Of a stretch of 64,000 nucleotides of DNA, positions 35,245 through 44,170 are shown piece by piece. Both the position numbers and the translations under genes were made by a program. The notes under the pieces are model-generated. The model saw nothing but the letters and a program-made list of their open reading frames with translations, did not search any database and was not told where the DNA came from. The stretch comes from an uncultured Persicobacter sp. (GTDB lineage Bacteria; Bacteroidota; Bacteroidia; Cytophagales; Cyclobacteriaceae). Position 1 is the first letter of the stretch. Each line of letters opens with the position of its first letter. The DNA is taken from positions 1 to 64,000 of the forward strand of contig CANMKE010000023.1 in the NCBI GenBank assembly GCA_947498325.1, in the 5' to 3' direction.

Positions 35245-35610
35245 ATGCTATCATACCTAAGACATATCGCACAACAGGGCCTCACCATCGTTATGGTGAT
35301 GGTTTTGCTGAACAACAGTGTGAATGTTGATGATACTTTGCTCGGGCGTGGAAGTGCCAGTATGGACAATGAGATTGAGTCCTTTTTGGAATTGCTTCTC
35401 ACCTCTATTAATGCAGACTGGACGTTCGATGATGCCCCAGAAGGGCAGGATGAAAAGCAGCACGTTAGTGTGGTAAAGGCCCTGTACATGCAAAAGGTCG
35501 CCGTGCCTGATTTTAATGGACGCATGCTCTCTACCGAGGACATTATCTTTTATTTGTCCATTTATCAGGGATTATCCACCTCTCCGCTGACCCCGCCACC
35601 GCTCGCTTGA
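35245..35610 (+). CDS. Small protein with N-terminal hydrophobic segment, unknown
   Basis: The 121-residue product has one hydrophobic stretch (about residues 10-25, GLTIVMVMVLL) that could be a signal anchor. The rest is soluble, acidic in the middle (DDAPEGQDEKQ) and Pro-rich at the end. No family was recognised. Support for it being a real gene comes from its length, its position between a terminator and a porin gene on the same strand, and codon use like its neighbours. Its last codons overlap the left arm of a 10-bp inverted repeat upstream of the porin gene. Confidence 0.55.
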   Translation: MLSYLRHIAQQGLTIVMVMVLLNNSVNVDDTLLGRGSASMDNEIESFLELLLTSINADWTFDDAPEGQDEKQHVSVVKALYMQKVAVPDFNGRMLSTEDIIFYLSIYQGLSTSPLTPPPLA

Positions 35611-35660
35611 TATAACCATCGTTTTTTTTGTGCACAAGCACACCTTTAGTTTATATCAAG
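35606..35660 (+). promoter_or_regulatory. Long inverted repeat in front of the porin gene
   Basis: CTTGATATAA at 35606-35615 is perfectly complemented by TTATATCAAG at 35651-35660. Inside lies a T8 tract and a smaller hairpin GTGC-ACAA-GCAC. The whole ends 13 bp before the porin start codon. It may be an operator or an mRNA leader structure; which one cannot be decided. Confidence 0.45.
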
Positions 35661-35672
35661 TAGCAGTAAAAT

Positions 35673-36956
35673 ATGAAAAATTTTATCTTAGGAGCATTGA
35701 TGCTTCTTTGTGCGCCTGTTTTTGCGCAATCCGTTTCGGACACCCTTGCCGTTGAAGGGAATAACAGTGTGATTTCTGAGCTGAAATACATCAAGCAGTC
35801 GGGCTTTGCCAATGCTTCCTCTAAAATTTTTACCGCCGATCGCCGCTTTACCATCAGTGGTTTTGGGGAGATGAACGCGGTGGGGTATCAGTTTGATATT
35901 CCCAACAAAGGAGATAAAGAGATTGAGCAGTATTATACAAATCTATATCGTTTGGGAACATACTTTGGGTATCGTTTTTCCGATAAAATCATCTTTATGA
36001 GTGAGTTGCAGATAGAATATTTGCAGGATGGTTTTTTTCAGGGAAAAGACCACTTCGAGTATAACCTGGAGGCTTCCCTGGATTTCCTTTTTCACCATAG
36101 TTTTAATTTAAGGGTAGGTAATTACCCGCTGAGTCTGGGTTGGGTAAATGTGAATGAAGAGCCCATCGGTTTCTATTCTGTGAATCGACCTGAAGTGGAG
36201 CGTACCATTATCCCTTCGCAATGGCTCGAGCAGGGATTCCTGATTTACGGTAGCCCAATCGCCGATTCTGAATACCAGTTTGGGGTTACCAAAGGAATGG
36301 ACGGCAGTCAGTTTACCTCTGGAACATGGATTCGTGATGGCCGCTATACTTCCTGGACAGAGTGGCCCGAAGGGATGGCTTTTAATGGGAAGCTGTCTTA
36401 TGGGCATGAGGACCGCAGTTTAATTTCCTTGGCGGGTTATTATGGCGATGTGTCTCGTGGCTATACCTTTGAAAATGGGGATAAACTCGATGCGCAACTC
36501 GGTTTGGTTACCTTGGTAGGGGCACATAACATTGGGAATTTCACCCTTTTTGGTTTGTATACCCACGGCTGGCTGACGGGTACCGATCAGATTTTTGATA
36601 TCGGTAATGAGCTGTTGGGAAGCCGTACTGAAGGCTATTATATTGAGGGGCGTTACAATATTATGCCGCATATTTTGCCAAACAGCGACTGGAAATTGCC
36701 ATTATTTGTGCGTTATGAGCGAATGAACACCCATAAATCTATTGATGGTCAACTGATCGACAAACTTGAAGCGATGGAGGATTTATCTTCCGTGCGTGGG
36801 GATTTAAAAGACCTGGAGATTGTTACGGTAGGTTTGAATTTCAGACCTAAAAGAAACTGGACCTTCAAAATGAATTATCAGTTCAGAACCAACAAATACG
36901 AAAATACAGAAGCCGAACCAAACCAGCTGGAGTTTGGCGTAGGATTTATCTTCTAA
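35673..36956 (+). CDS. Outer-membrane beta-barrel porin-like protein
   Basis: The 427-residue product has a signal peptide (about 1-18, ending VFA-Q), a short linker, and then alternating hydrophobic strands with aromatic girdles to the final residue (VGFIF, a C-terminal Phe as outer-membrane assembly signal). Motifs such as NLRVGNYPLSLGWVN fit the OprO/OprP-like or general porin group of Bacteroidota. The substrate is not known. It is a single gene with its own terminator and a leader inverted repeat. No TonB-type plug is present, so transport would be by diffusion. Confidence 0.85.
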   Translation: MKNFILGALMLLCAPVFAQSVSDTLAVEGNNSVISELKYIKQSGFANASSKIFTADRRFTISGFGEMNAVGYQFDIPNKGDKEIEQYYTNLYRLGTYFGYRFSDKIIFMSELQIEYLQDGFFQGKDHFEYNLEASLDFLFHHSFNLRVGNYPLSLGWVNVNEEPIGFYSVNRPEVERTIIPSQWLEQGFLIYGSPIADSEYQFGVTKGMDGSQFTSGTWIRDGRYTSWTEWPEGMAFNGKLSYGHEDRSLISLAGYYGDVSRGYTFENGDKLDAQLGLVTLVGAHNIGNFTLFGLYTHGWLTGTDQIFDIGNELLGSRTEGYYIEGRYNIMPHILPNSDWKLPLFVRYERMNTHKSIDGQLIDKLEAMEDLSSVRGDLKDLEIVTVGLNFRPKRNWTFKMNYQFRTNKYENTEAEPNQLEFGVGFIF

Positions 36957-36963
36957 AAAGTAC

Positions 36964-37023
36964 AGGAAGCCCCACATAAGCACGGTAATGGTAGTGTTTT
37001 ATCGTGCATGGGCTTCCTTTTTT
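36964..37023 (+). terminator. Long hairpin terminator of the porin gene
   Basis: AGGAAGCCC and GGGCTTCCT pair across about 40 nt, with inner pairing of GCACG and CGTGC, followed by a T6 tract. It also sits at the end of the converging polymerase gene. Confidence 0.8.
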
Positions 37024-37058
37024 CATGCTCAGAATGTTGCTACTGCCGCACGGGCTGG

Positions 37059-39998
37059 TCAATACCTTGGGTCCGCCTTTTGCGGTAGCTTCACCATCTT
37101 TTCCACCTCCACGGTTGGGAATCCAAACTCAACCACGACTTTTCCCTTGATCAAATAACAACCCCGCCCCTGAAAAGGACTATGCTGAAGACTTGGGGGA
37201 AAGTGGCAACTATCAAAAAAATACCCCCAGGCATCAATAAAAGAGCCAAAATTCATGATCTCTCCCTTTACCGTGCGCACAGGTTTTCGCGTGATGTAAT
37301 AGCCAAGCATCCTGACCGTCTGCCCCTGATATTTAACCAGGTCAATGGCAGGGAAGTCTCCGCGAAAGGAAGTGCGCAAAATATCAAAAGGGCTTGAGAG
37401 GGGGAAGCCCAGCAGATCAAGCTGTTCAAAAAAGCCCTCATTGCCTTCCTGCTCAAGTGTGGGCAACTCATATTTTTGCTCTTGTGCCATTTCCGAGGCA
37501 AACAAAAGTCCTGTTGCCACTTTGGGTTTGTTGGGGCGCAGACAAAGCCCTTTTTTCCACTGTAATTGCTGAGGGCTGTGGCCCGTAAAGCGAAAGGCGT
37601 CAATCCTGATGAGCAACTCCAGTTGTTCACGGCCAATGGCAACTCGGCTGGTAAAATCCGCGAGGCTCCTGAAAGGCCCTTTTTGCTCCCGCTCCGTTAT
37701 TATTTCCTGAATGAGTTTTTGATTGATGCTCTTGATATGCACAAAGCCGATGTAAATATCCTTCTGCCGAATACTGGTCAGCCATGAACTCCGATTAATA
37801 CAGGGCGCGTGAATATTCGCCCCTGCAAGTCGGGCTTCGTGCAGGTAAAGTTCCGCAAAATAAAATCCTCCAAAATTATTGATCACGGCTACCATAAACT
37901 CCAGCGGATAGTAAGTTTTCAGAAAAAGGCTTTGGTAACTTTCTACTGCAAAACTCGCCGAATGCGCTTTGCAAAAAGAGTAGCCCGAAAAGCTTTCCAT
38001 CTGTCGCCAGACTTCTTCAGAAAGCGCCCGAGCATGCCCACGTGCCTGGCAATTGGCAAAAAACTGATCTTGAAGTTCCTGAAAGGCCGTTTTACTTCTT
38101 GTCTTTCCGCTCATTGCACGACGTAAAATATCGGCTTCATCAAGGGAAATCCCTGCAAAATGATGGGCAATCTTGATCACATCTTCCTGATAGACCATCA
38201 CGCCATAGGTTTCTCCAAGGTGCTCCTCAAACACAGGGTGTAAATATTGCACTTTCTCAGGATGGTGTGCCCGTTCAATATAGGTTTTCATCATGCCACT
38301 TTTTGCAACCCCAGGCCGAATGATTGATGAGGCAGCAACAAGCGACACATAATTATCGCAAGATAATTTTTGCAGCAATTGGCGCATCGCAGGCGATTCA
38401 ATATAAAAGCAACCAATCGTTTTGCCAATTCTCAGGTTATGTTTAATCCGTTCATCCTTTTTAAAGGATTGAATGTCATGAACATCAATACTCACCCCCA
38501 GATTTTCCTGCACCAGCTTTACACATTCTTTGATATGCCCAAGCCCCCTTTGGCTGAGGACATCAAACTTATAATATCCGATATCTTCCGCCACATGCAT
38601 GTCGAAATGAACAATAGGAAAACCCTTTGGCATCTGGAGCAATGGCGTACAGCAAGTAATGGGTGCTTCTGAAATCAGTACCCCACCAGCATGTATGGAA
38701 AGGTGGTTGGGAATTCCCTGAAGCCGCTGGGCATACCGGTAAATTTTCCGAGCCATTTCATGATGCTTTTTAGACTTGTTGGGTTCATCAATCATACAGT
38801 CGATATCCCCTTTTGGCAGGCCAAAAACCTTTCCTAATTCCCTGATCAGCGATTTTGCCTTAAAGGTATTGTAGCAGGCCATCAGAGCGACATGGTCTTT
38901 GCCGTACCTTTTAAAAAGATAGTCAAGTATTTGATCCCTTTCGTCCCAGCTGAAATCAATATCAAAATCTGGCGGTGAACTCCGATAGGGGTTAATAAAC
39001 CGTTCGAAATATAAATTCAGCTCCACAGGATCAACATCGGTAATTTTCAGGCAGTAAGCAACGATCGAGTTTGCCCCCGATCCTCGTCCTACATGATAAA
39101 AACCACAATTCCCTGCATAGCGAAGCATATCCCAGGTAATAAGGAAATAAGCGCCCATTTTCAGCTGTTCGATTACCCGCAGTTCTTTTTCTACACGGGC
39201 ACGGGCATAGCGGTCGTTTTTTGAATACCGATAAGCAAAACCATCATAGGTCAGTTTCCGCAACAGGGCCATGTCGTCTTTGTCGGAGCAAGTATAAAAT
39301 CGTTTGTTGCGAGGTTTTTCTAAATCAAAATGAAGGGTACACATCGACAATAATTCCTGACTTTGCTGTACCACATCAGGCATGCTTGCATAGTATTCAA
39401 TATAGTCTTTTTTCGGTATTGGAAATGCTGACGTTGTGGCAATTCGGCTTTTGTCAAGTTTGCTTAGCAGCACATTCTGATCAATGGCGCAAAGCAGGCG
39501 GTGAAGCTGACGGTCTTTCGGTGCCGAGAAAGTAATGGGCAGCCCCATCAGTAAATGTTCTCGGTAGGGATGCAGGTGTTTAAGGCTTGGCCATCGGTGG
39601 ACTTGCTCTGGCGGAAAGCTGATAAATTCATTGGCCGTGAGCGCACGTTCGGGCAGGTTATTCATCGGGAAAATGACCAGTACCTCCTCATGAAATAATG
39701 GGGGGAATAAGTTGCAGTGCTGGTGGGCGGTGAGGTGTTCGTTGATAATCCGGAAACCCGTGGCCGATTTCGCGACGGCAGTATATTGCCACTGTCCGTT
39801 ACGGCGGAATTCTATACCGACATTCATTTTCAGCCCTTGTTTCAGGGCTTCCCGATATACCTCAAAAACCGCTGAAGTATTGTTGATATCGGTGAGCACA
39901 AAAGAGGTGTAGCCTTTGGCCTTAAGTTCCTGTACCAGCATTTCGGGGGAAAGCAGGCCATAGCGAAAGCTGAAAAAAGTATGACAATGAAAAAGCAA
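37059..39998 (-). CDS. Short DnaE-type (error-prone, DnaE2/ImuC-like) DNA polymerase III alpha
   Basis: The 979-residue product is a C-family polymerase. An N-terminal PHP domain starts HCHTFFSFRYGLLSPE. The polymerase core holds the metal-binding PDFDIDFSW near residue 345 and GRGSGANSIVAYCL near 315. Fingers motifs and a C-terminal OB-like region follow at about 880-960. It is about 180 residues shorter than replicative DnaE, as in the DnaE2 group used for lesion bypass. The replicative polymerase must be elsewhere. It lies 85 bp after dinB on the same strand and has no promoter of its own in the gap, so the two form a mutagenesis cassette. Genes imuA and imuB and a LexA homologue are not in the window. 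Confidence 0.92.
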   Translation of the reverse strand: MLFHCHTFFSFRYGLLSPEMLVQELKAKGYTSFVLTDINNTSAVFEVYREALKQGLKMNVGIEFRRNGQWQYTAVAKSATGFRIINEHLTAHQHCNLFPPLFHEEVLVIFPMNNLPERALTANEFISFPPEQVHRWPSLKHLHPYREHLLMGLPITFSAPKDRQLHRLLCAIDQNVLLSKLDKSRIATTSAFPIPKKDYIEYYASMPDVVQQSQELLSMCTLHFDLEKPRNKRFYTCSDKDDMALLRKLTYDGFAYRYSKNDRYARARVEKELRVIEQLKMGAYFLITWDMLRYAGNCGFYHVGRGSGANSIVAYCLKITDVDPVELNLYFERFINPYRSSPPDFDIDFSWDERDQILDYLFKRYGKDHVALMACYNTFKAKSLIRELGKVFGLPKGDIDCMIDEPNKSKKHHEMARKIYRYAQRLQGIPNHLSIHAGGVLISEAPITCCTPLLQMPKGFPIVHFDMHVAEDIGYYKFDVLSQRGLGHIKECVKLVQENLGVSIDVHDIQSFKKDERIKHNLRIGKTIGCFYIESPAMRQLLQKLSCDNYVSLVAASSIIRPGVAKSGMMKTYIERAHHPEKVQYLHPVFEEHLGETYGVMVYQEDVIKIAHHFAGISLDEADILRRAMSGKTRSKTAFQELQDQFFANCQARGHARALSEEVWRQMESFSGYSFCKAHSASFAVESYQSLFLKTYYPLEFMVAVINNFGGFYFAELYLHEARLAGANIHAPCINRSSWLTSIRQKDIYIGFVHIKSINQKLIQEIITEREQKGPFRSLADFTSRVAIGREQLELLIRIDAFRFTGHSPQQLQWKKGLCLRPNKPKVATGLLFASEMAQEQKYELPTLEQEGNEGFFEQLDLLGFPLSSPFDILRTSFRGDFPAIDLVKYQGQTVRMLGYYITRKPVRTVKGEIMNFGSFIDAWGYFFDSCHFPPSLQHSPFQGRGCYLIKGKVVVEFGFPTVEVEKMVKLPQKADPRY

Positions 39999-40083
39999 AG
40001 CGGTGAAATTTTGGGGTGAACGATTTTTATAGGCAATGGGAGATTTGGGATTTTGAGCAGATGTTGAGCAATACGGAAGGGAA

Positions 40084-41235
40084 TTACATGCGCGCCTTAC
40101 TCAGACTCACGGCCCTGCGTACAACTTGCTCCCCGTATTTCTGGCGGAGCAAATCTTTAGCTTCATGCAAGCGCAAGGATTTGGTGTTGTCCTCAAAAAG
40201 GTCGATCTGGAAACTTCCCTGTACCAAATGGCTGAAGCGGATGCCGATCAGCCTGACGAGCACTCGGCGGTCGTGCAGCTGATCAAAAATCCCTTTGGCA
40301 ATGCGTATCAGGACATCCTCATGGGAAGTGTAGGCGATGCGTTGCTGTTTGCTGACGGTATTGAAGTCCGAATAGCGGATTTTTACCGTAATGCATCCGG
40401 TCAGTTTTTTCTGTTTCCGAAGTTCATAAGCGAGGTCTTCGGTCATGCTGACCAACTTCGATTTGAGGTATTCCACATCAATGGTGTCGTGCTGAAAAGT
40501 TTGCTCTTTCGAGGCTGATTTTTGTTCGCTGTAAGGCGTAACGAGGCTGTGGTCAATGGCATGTGATTTTTGGTGGAGTACAATGCCCGACCGCCCGAAC
40601 TCACGCTCAAGTAATGGCCGTGGAATTTGTTGCAGGGTACTGATGGTCCGGACGCCCATCGCTGAAAGCGTCTGATAGGTTTTTTGCCCTACCATCGGGA
40701 TTTTCCGAACCGACAAAGGGGAAATAAAAGCCTTCTCGTGCCCAACAGGTACACGGATTGCACCGTTGGGTTTGCCTTCATTTGTGCCCATTTTAGCAAT
40801 CAGTTTATTAACCGACAGCCCAAAGGAAATCGGCAGCCCACTTTCCTTGATCACCTTTTGGCGAAGCTCCACCGCCCATTGGTGGCAACCATAAAAGCGA
40901 TCCATGCCGGTCAGGTCTACATAAAACTCATCAATCGAAGCCTTTTCAAACAAAGGAACATGATCAGCAATAATTTCTGTAACCAAGCGGGAATGCTGAC
41001 TGTACTGTTCCATATCTCCTGAAAGAATTGTCGCGTGAGGGCAAAGCATTTTCGCCATGCGGATGGGCATTGCTGATTTTACACCGAACTGCCGGGCTTC
41101 GTAGCTGCATGAGGCCACGACCCCCCGGTTGGATTTTCCTCCAATAATGAGCGGAATATTATTCAGTTCACTATTTCTCAGCCGTTCTACGGAAACAAAG
41201 AAACTGTCCAAATCCATGTGTAATATTGAGTTCAT
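40084..41235 (-). CDS. dinB: DNA polymerase IV (Y-family, DinB)
   Basis: The 383-residue product is a full-length DinB. It opens HMDLDSFFVSVE with metal ligands Asp8 and Asp10, and has the paired Asp102-Glu103 in KASIDEFYVD. The little-finger domain covers about 230-350. It copies past damaged bases at low fidelity. The C-terminus ends RKY...RRAVSLSKARM without a clear beta-clamp peptide, although a QIDLF stretch near residue 357 could serve. It is the first gene of a two-gene operon with the short DnaE polymerase. A palindromic operator lies between its promoter and start codon, consistent with damage-inducible control. Confidence 0.95.
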   Translation of the reverse strand: MNSILHMDLDSFFVSVERLRNSELNNIPLIIGGKSNRGVVASCSYEARQFGVKSAMPIRMAKMLCPHATILSGDMEQYSQHSRLVTEIIADHVPLFEKASIDEFYVDLTGMDRFYGCHQWAVELRQKVIKESGLPISFGLSVNKLIAKMGTNEGKPNGAIRVPVGHEKAFISPLSVRKIPMVGQKTYQTLSAMGVRTISTLQQIPRPLLEREFGRSGIVLHQKSHAIDHSLVTPYSEQKSASKEQTFQHDTIDVEYLKSKLVSMTEDLAYELRKQKKLTGCITVKIRYSDFNTVSKQQRIAYTSHEDVLIRIAKGIFDQLHDRRVLVRLIGIRFSHLVQGSFQIDLFEDNTKSLRLHEAKDLLRQKYGEQVVRRAVSLSKARM

Positions 41236-41257
41236 ATATTTTTTTGTTGCAATAAAA

Positions 41258-41280
41258 GTGAATTTAGGCGACTAATTCAC
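41258..41280 (-). promoter_or_regulatory. Palindromic operator in the dinB leader
   Basis: GTGAATT and AATTCAC are perfect 7-bp arms separated by 9 bp. The site lies 23 bp upstream of the dinB start and about 20 bp downstream of the predicted transcript start. A dimeric repressor bound here would block the operon. A LexA-like or S24-type repressor is a reasonable guess; the sequence does not match the enterobacterial LexA box. Confidence 0.55.
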
Positions 41281-41303
41281 CTTTGTTGGGGCGGTATATG
41301 ATA

Positions 41304-41311
41304 CAAATATA
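41304..41311 (-). promoter_or_regulatory. -7 box of the dinB operon
   Basis: On the minus strand the sequence reads TATATTTG, a match to TAnnTTTG, about 69 bp upstream of the dinB start codon. Confidence 0.5.
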
Positions 41312-41479
41312 GGCTTGTTGCGTGGATTAATGCTAATTTTCGGGCGGATATGTTTCAAAAACACGTCGTAAATACCGCCATTCCCATGGGTGAATTTCTG
41401 CTGACTGAAAGGTTGAAAGGTATATTTCCAAGTCGGAAATGATAGCAGAAGGGGATATTTTCATTCCATGAAATGGGAT

Positions 41480-41517
41480 AAAAAAGCCACAAAGCATCTA
41501 TTATTGCTTTGTGGCTT
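41480..41517 (-). terminator. Rho-independent terminator of the decarboxylase gene
   Basis: On the minus strand, AAGCCACAAAGC and GCTTTGTGGCTT form a 12-bp stem followed by a T-tract. It lies about 52 bp after the decarboxylase stop codon. Confidence 0.9.
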
Positions 41518-41569
41518 ATGTTCAGTGAAAGCACTGAAGGGTTATTTCTGCTTACTGATGCGGCGAATG

Positions 41570-42796
41570 TTAAACACGCTTTAAGTCTTCAACCAATGGC
41601 ATCAGTTTTTCAATTGTTACGTGTTCCATCACGACAACTTTGTACCATTTTGGGGCGTGGTGTGAATCGGGTACCAGGCTGTAACGGTGGGCAATGGCTG
41701 GCGTGAGGTGTTTCGACTTGATGGTTACGATGTTTGATTTCGGGTGGCGGAAATAGTCAATATCAAGCGCATCCAATTCCTTACAAAGCCATTCGGTACG
41801 TTTCTGAAGAATAAAAATCTTTTCGTACCAGCCATAAGGTCCATATTTGGACAAAATCATCCATACCGAAATCGCATTGGCGCCGGAACGGCTCCCAATC
41901 AGTGTGCAATCCTCACCTTCCACATAGCTGGCCTCCTGGGTAGTGGCGTAGTTCATCAGCCCTTTGCGCGCAAGAAAAATTCCCGTGCCATAAGGGGCCT
42001 GCGCCATTTTGTGGGCATCGAGCGTAATCGAGGAAACGTCTGGGTGATTAAAGCCCATCTGAAATTCATTTTCAGAAAAAGGGTAATAAAATCCGCCATA
42101 GGCGCCGTCAATATGTAATTTAAAGTGGAGGTTGCGGGTTTTGAGTACCTCAAGGTAGGTGTCGATACTGTCCACCGAGCCAAACATCGTGGTCATCATA
42201 TTGGCCACAATAATGAAGAAACGCTTGCCCTGGCGTTGCTGTTCATCAATGCAGGCTTCCACCGTTTTTTTACTGATGCTTCGGCTGTTTTCATCTACCT
42301 CAACTTTGGCGACATCGAGGGCCAGAATGTTCCCCGCCTTATCCATCGAATAATGGTTGTCGGCACTGGTGATAATCACGATTTCCTCGCGCTTCGCTTG
42401 TTGTGTTTGCTGAAAGAAATTGCGGTAAATCCAGATCGCCTGCATATTGGCCTCTGTACCTCCGGAAGCCACATAGCCATCGTGTTCCCCTTTTTTTCCT
42501 TTGCAAATATCTACCGCACAGATTTCGATCAATTCTTTTTCGAGCTGATGGGTGCCGGCGAAAAATGACTCCGACTTGCCGATCGTATGACACCCAATAT
42601 GGTTGGGGTTATGCAGCATGGTCGAAAGAAAGGGAGCATCTTTAAGAAAGGGGGCATCGTGGTTGAAAACCTTCTCGTCAAGGTAGGAGCCCGGAACACC
42701 TAAAATATTTTCTTCCAGATAATTGGTGTTTTCCGCCAAGGCCTTGAATACGGTTTCCTTGATCTCGTCATCTGTTCGTTTGCGCCAAAATTCCAT
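41570..42796 (-). CDS. Group II PLP-dependent amino-acid decarboxylase
   Basis: The 408-residue product shows the fold-type I decarboxylase signature. His148 (NHYS) would stack on the cofactor, Asp230 (HIDGAYGG) would bind the pyridine nitrogen, and Lys263 in TLDAHKMAQAPYG would form the Schiff base. GGTEANMQA near 112 is the phosphate-binding loop. It removes the carboxyl group from an amino acid; the substrate (histidine, glutamate, aspartate or an aromatic amino acid) cannot be fixed. It is a single gene with a perfect -7 box and a strong terminator. A duplicated RNA-like element lies directly upstream of the promoter. Confidence 0.9.
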   Translation of the reverse strand: MEFWRKRTDDEIKETVFKALAENTNYLEENILGVPGSYLDEKVFNHDAPFLKDAPFLSTMLHNPNHIGCHTIGKSESFFAGTHQLEKELIEICAVDICKGKKGEHDGYVASGGTEANMQAIWIYRNFFQQTQQAKREEIVIITSADNHYSMDKAGNILALDVAKVEVDENSRSISKKTVEACIDEQQRQGKRFFIIVANMMTTMFGSVDSIDTYLEVLKTRNLHFKLHIDGAYGGFYYPFSENEFQMGFNHPDVSSITLDAHKMAQAPYGTGIFLARKGLMNYATTQEASYVEGEDCTLIGSRSGANAISVWMILSKYGPYGWYEKIFILQKRTEWLCKELDALDIDYFRHPKSNIVTIKSKHLTPAIAHRYSLVPDSHHAPKWYKVVVMEHVTIEKLMPLVEDLKRV

Positions 42797-42829
42797 TGCA
42801 GTAAAAAAAGTTGAGTGATAATTTCACTG

Positions 42830-42837
42830 CAAAGGTA
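42830..42837 (-). promoter_or_regulatory. -7 box of the decarboxylase gene
   Basis: On the minus strand the sequence reads TACCTTTG, an exact match to TAnnTTTG. It is 33 bp upstream of the decarboxylase start codon. Confidence 0.65.
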
Positions 42838-42911
42838 CAAAATCCTCCTCTCATTACCTCAAAAGTATTTTTTGTCGGGGACAACCTGCATGAAGTAGCC
42901 ACTGAAAAAAA

Positions 42912-43103
42912 GGCATAAAAAAAAGCTCGGGAACCACTCCGAGCTTCAAACTAATACCAACTATAACCTATGAACCACTATGATTATACTTTTTCAGAAT
43001 AGGGACGTCAAAAGTAAAAAGAAGGGAGCTGAACCGAGCGGTTGAGCTCCCTTTCTACCCAACATCAACCTATGCTAATAGTTAGGCAAAGCCTGTGCCA
43101 AAA
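42912..43103 (-). repeat. 192-bp terminator-hairpin element, copy 1
   Basis: This segment recurs at 46083-46274 with a single base difference and no gap. On the minus strand it holds two modules. Module A reads CATAGGTTGATGTTGGGTAG followed by a stem AAGGGAGCT/AGCTCCCTT, an inner AACC-GCTC-GGTT hairpin and T5. Module B reads CATAGGTTATAGTTGG, a spacer, and then AAGCTCGG/CCGAGCTT with T8. Both end like rho-independent terminators on the minus strand. It may be one or two small RNA genes or a mobile terminator element; no protein is encoded. Confidence 0.8.
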
Positions 43104-43423
43104 GGTTTTTTGAAGCGGGATTTTTAAGATTTTTTTTGAGGGGGAATCTGTTTTTTATGTAAAAGTTCCTGAGCAATAAAATAGGTATAGTTTATTATCT
43201 TTAACCGATATAATACTACCTTGTAATAACAACTTTTATAGGTTTCAACATCGTGCGTATTTAAAAATTATCCACCCCAGAGCGAATTCAGAATATTGGA
43301 ATTGATATGGAATTATTTTTCGACTGTTATGCTTAACAGATCCCTTTATCGCCGCTGAAGTACGCTAAATTTTTATCATTAATTTTTAAGGTTTAAATAC
43401 GCCCTAATATTTTTCTGTTTGTT
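43104..43423. other. Gene-free stretch before the Lgt-like operon
   Basis: About 320 bp, AT-rich. It should carry the promoter of the three-gene operon, but no perfect TAnnTTTG box was found near the start. No RNA fold or repeat stands out. Confidence 0.45.
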
Positions 43424-44170
43424 TTGAGATTACCTTTTGAGTACCATATTTTAGGTTGGCCACTGAATATTCATTTGATCCTCGAGTATCTTGCCTTCTT
43501 TATAGGCTTCAGATATTACCGGTATCTTCAGCGGTCGGCCGTTGATAAAATCAGTTCATACCACCGCCTGGTCATTATCCTCGGCGCAATAATCGGCGCC
43601 TATTTCGGGTCGAGGTTTTTTGGCTACCTTGAGAATCCCATTGTTGATTTCGCCAACACCGACCTGATGACCCTGCTGAACACCAAGACCATCATGGGTG
43701 GATTGTTTGGTGGCGTAATTGGGGTGGAACTGGCAAAATATCAAATCGGGGAGCAACATTCTTCGGGAGATTTATTCACCCTGCCGATTATCCTGGGTAT
43801 TTTTATAGGGCGAATCGGTTGTTTTCTCAGCGGTACCCATGAGTTTACCTACGGCACAGAAACCGATATTTTATTTGGAATGAACCTCGGCGATGGCCTG
43901 ATGCGCCACCCGATTATGCTTTATGAACTGTGCTTTCTGATCGTGCTGTTTGTATGGCTGCACTGGCGAAAGGAAAGGCTGGCCCGCCACCAGGATGGTT
44001 TGCTGTTTGCACTGTTTATGTTAGCCTACTTCGGCTTCCGGTTCCTGATGGAATTCCTCAAGCCGAATGTGTTTTTTGTTTTAGGCCTGAGTAGCATTCA
44101 GTGGTTATGCGTACTCTGTTGGGCCTATTATTTTTTGACGATTAAAAGACGACAATATTATGCCCGTTAG
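43424..44170 (+). CDS. Lgt-like (prolipoprotein diacylglyceryl transferase family) membrane protein
   Basis: The 248-residue product has about seven membrane helices and the Lgt-family layout. It includes the signature region GRIGCFLSGTHEFTYG near residue 130 (compare G-R-x-G-N-F-x-N-x-E in true Lgt), an earlier GGLFGGVIGVELAKY helix and a late FGFRFLMEFLKP helix. True Lgt moves a diacylglyceryl group from phosphatidylglycerol to a prelipoprotein cysteine. The altered signature (Asn to Cys and Ser) suggests a paralogue with another acceptor. The start is a TTG; no in-frame ATG lies close by, so the exact start is uncertain. The 3' end overlaps the radical SAM gene by 11 bp, which indicates translational coupling. 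Confidence 0.82.
   Translation: MRLPFEYHILGWPLNIHLILEYLAFFIGFRYYRYLQRSAVDKISSYHRLVIILGAIIGAYFGSRFFGYLENPIVDFANTDLMTLLNTKTIMGGLFGGVIGVELAKYQIGEQHSSGDLFTLPIILGIFIGRIGCFLSGTHEFTYGTETDILFGMNLGDGLMRHPIMLYELCFLIVLFVWLHWRKERLARHQDGLLFALFMLAYFGFRFLMEFLKPNVFFVLGLSSIQWLCVLCWAYYFLTIKRRQYYAR

Noticed and set aside
42961-43010. Ten-codon plus-strand frame (MNHYDYTFSE) within the 192-bp element as a leader peptide
   Set aside because: The T-tracts after both hairpins point to minus-strand transcripts, and no amino-acid or antibiotic gene follows on the plus strand.
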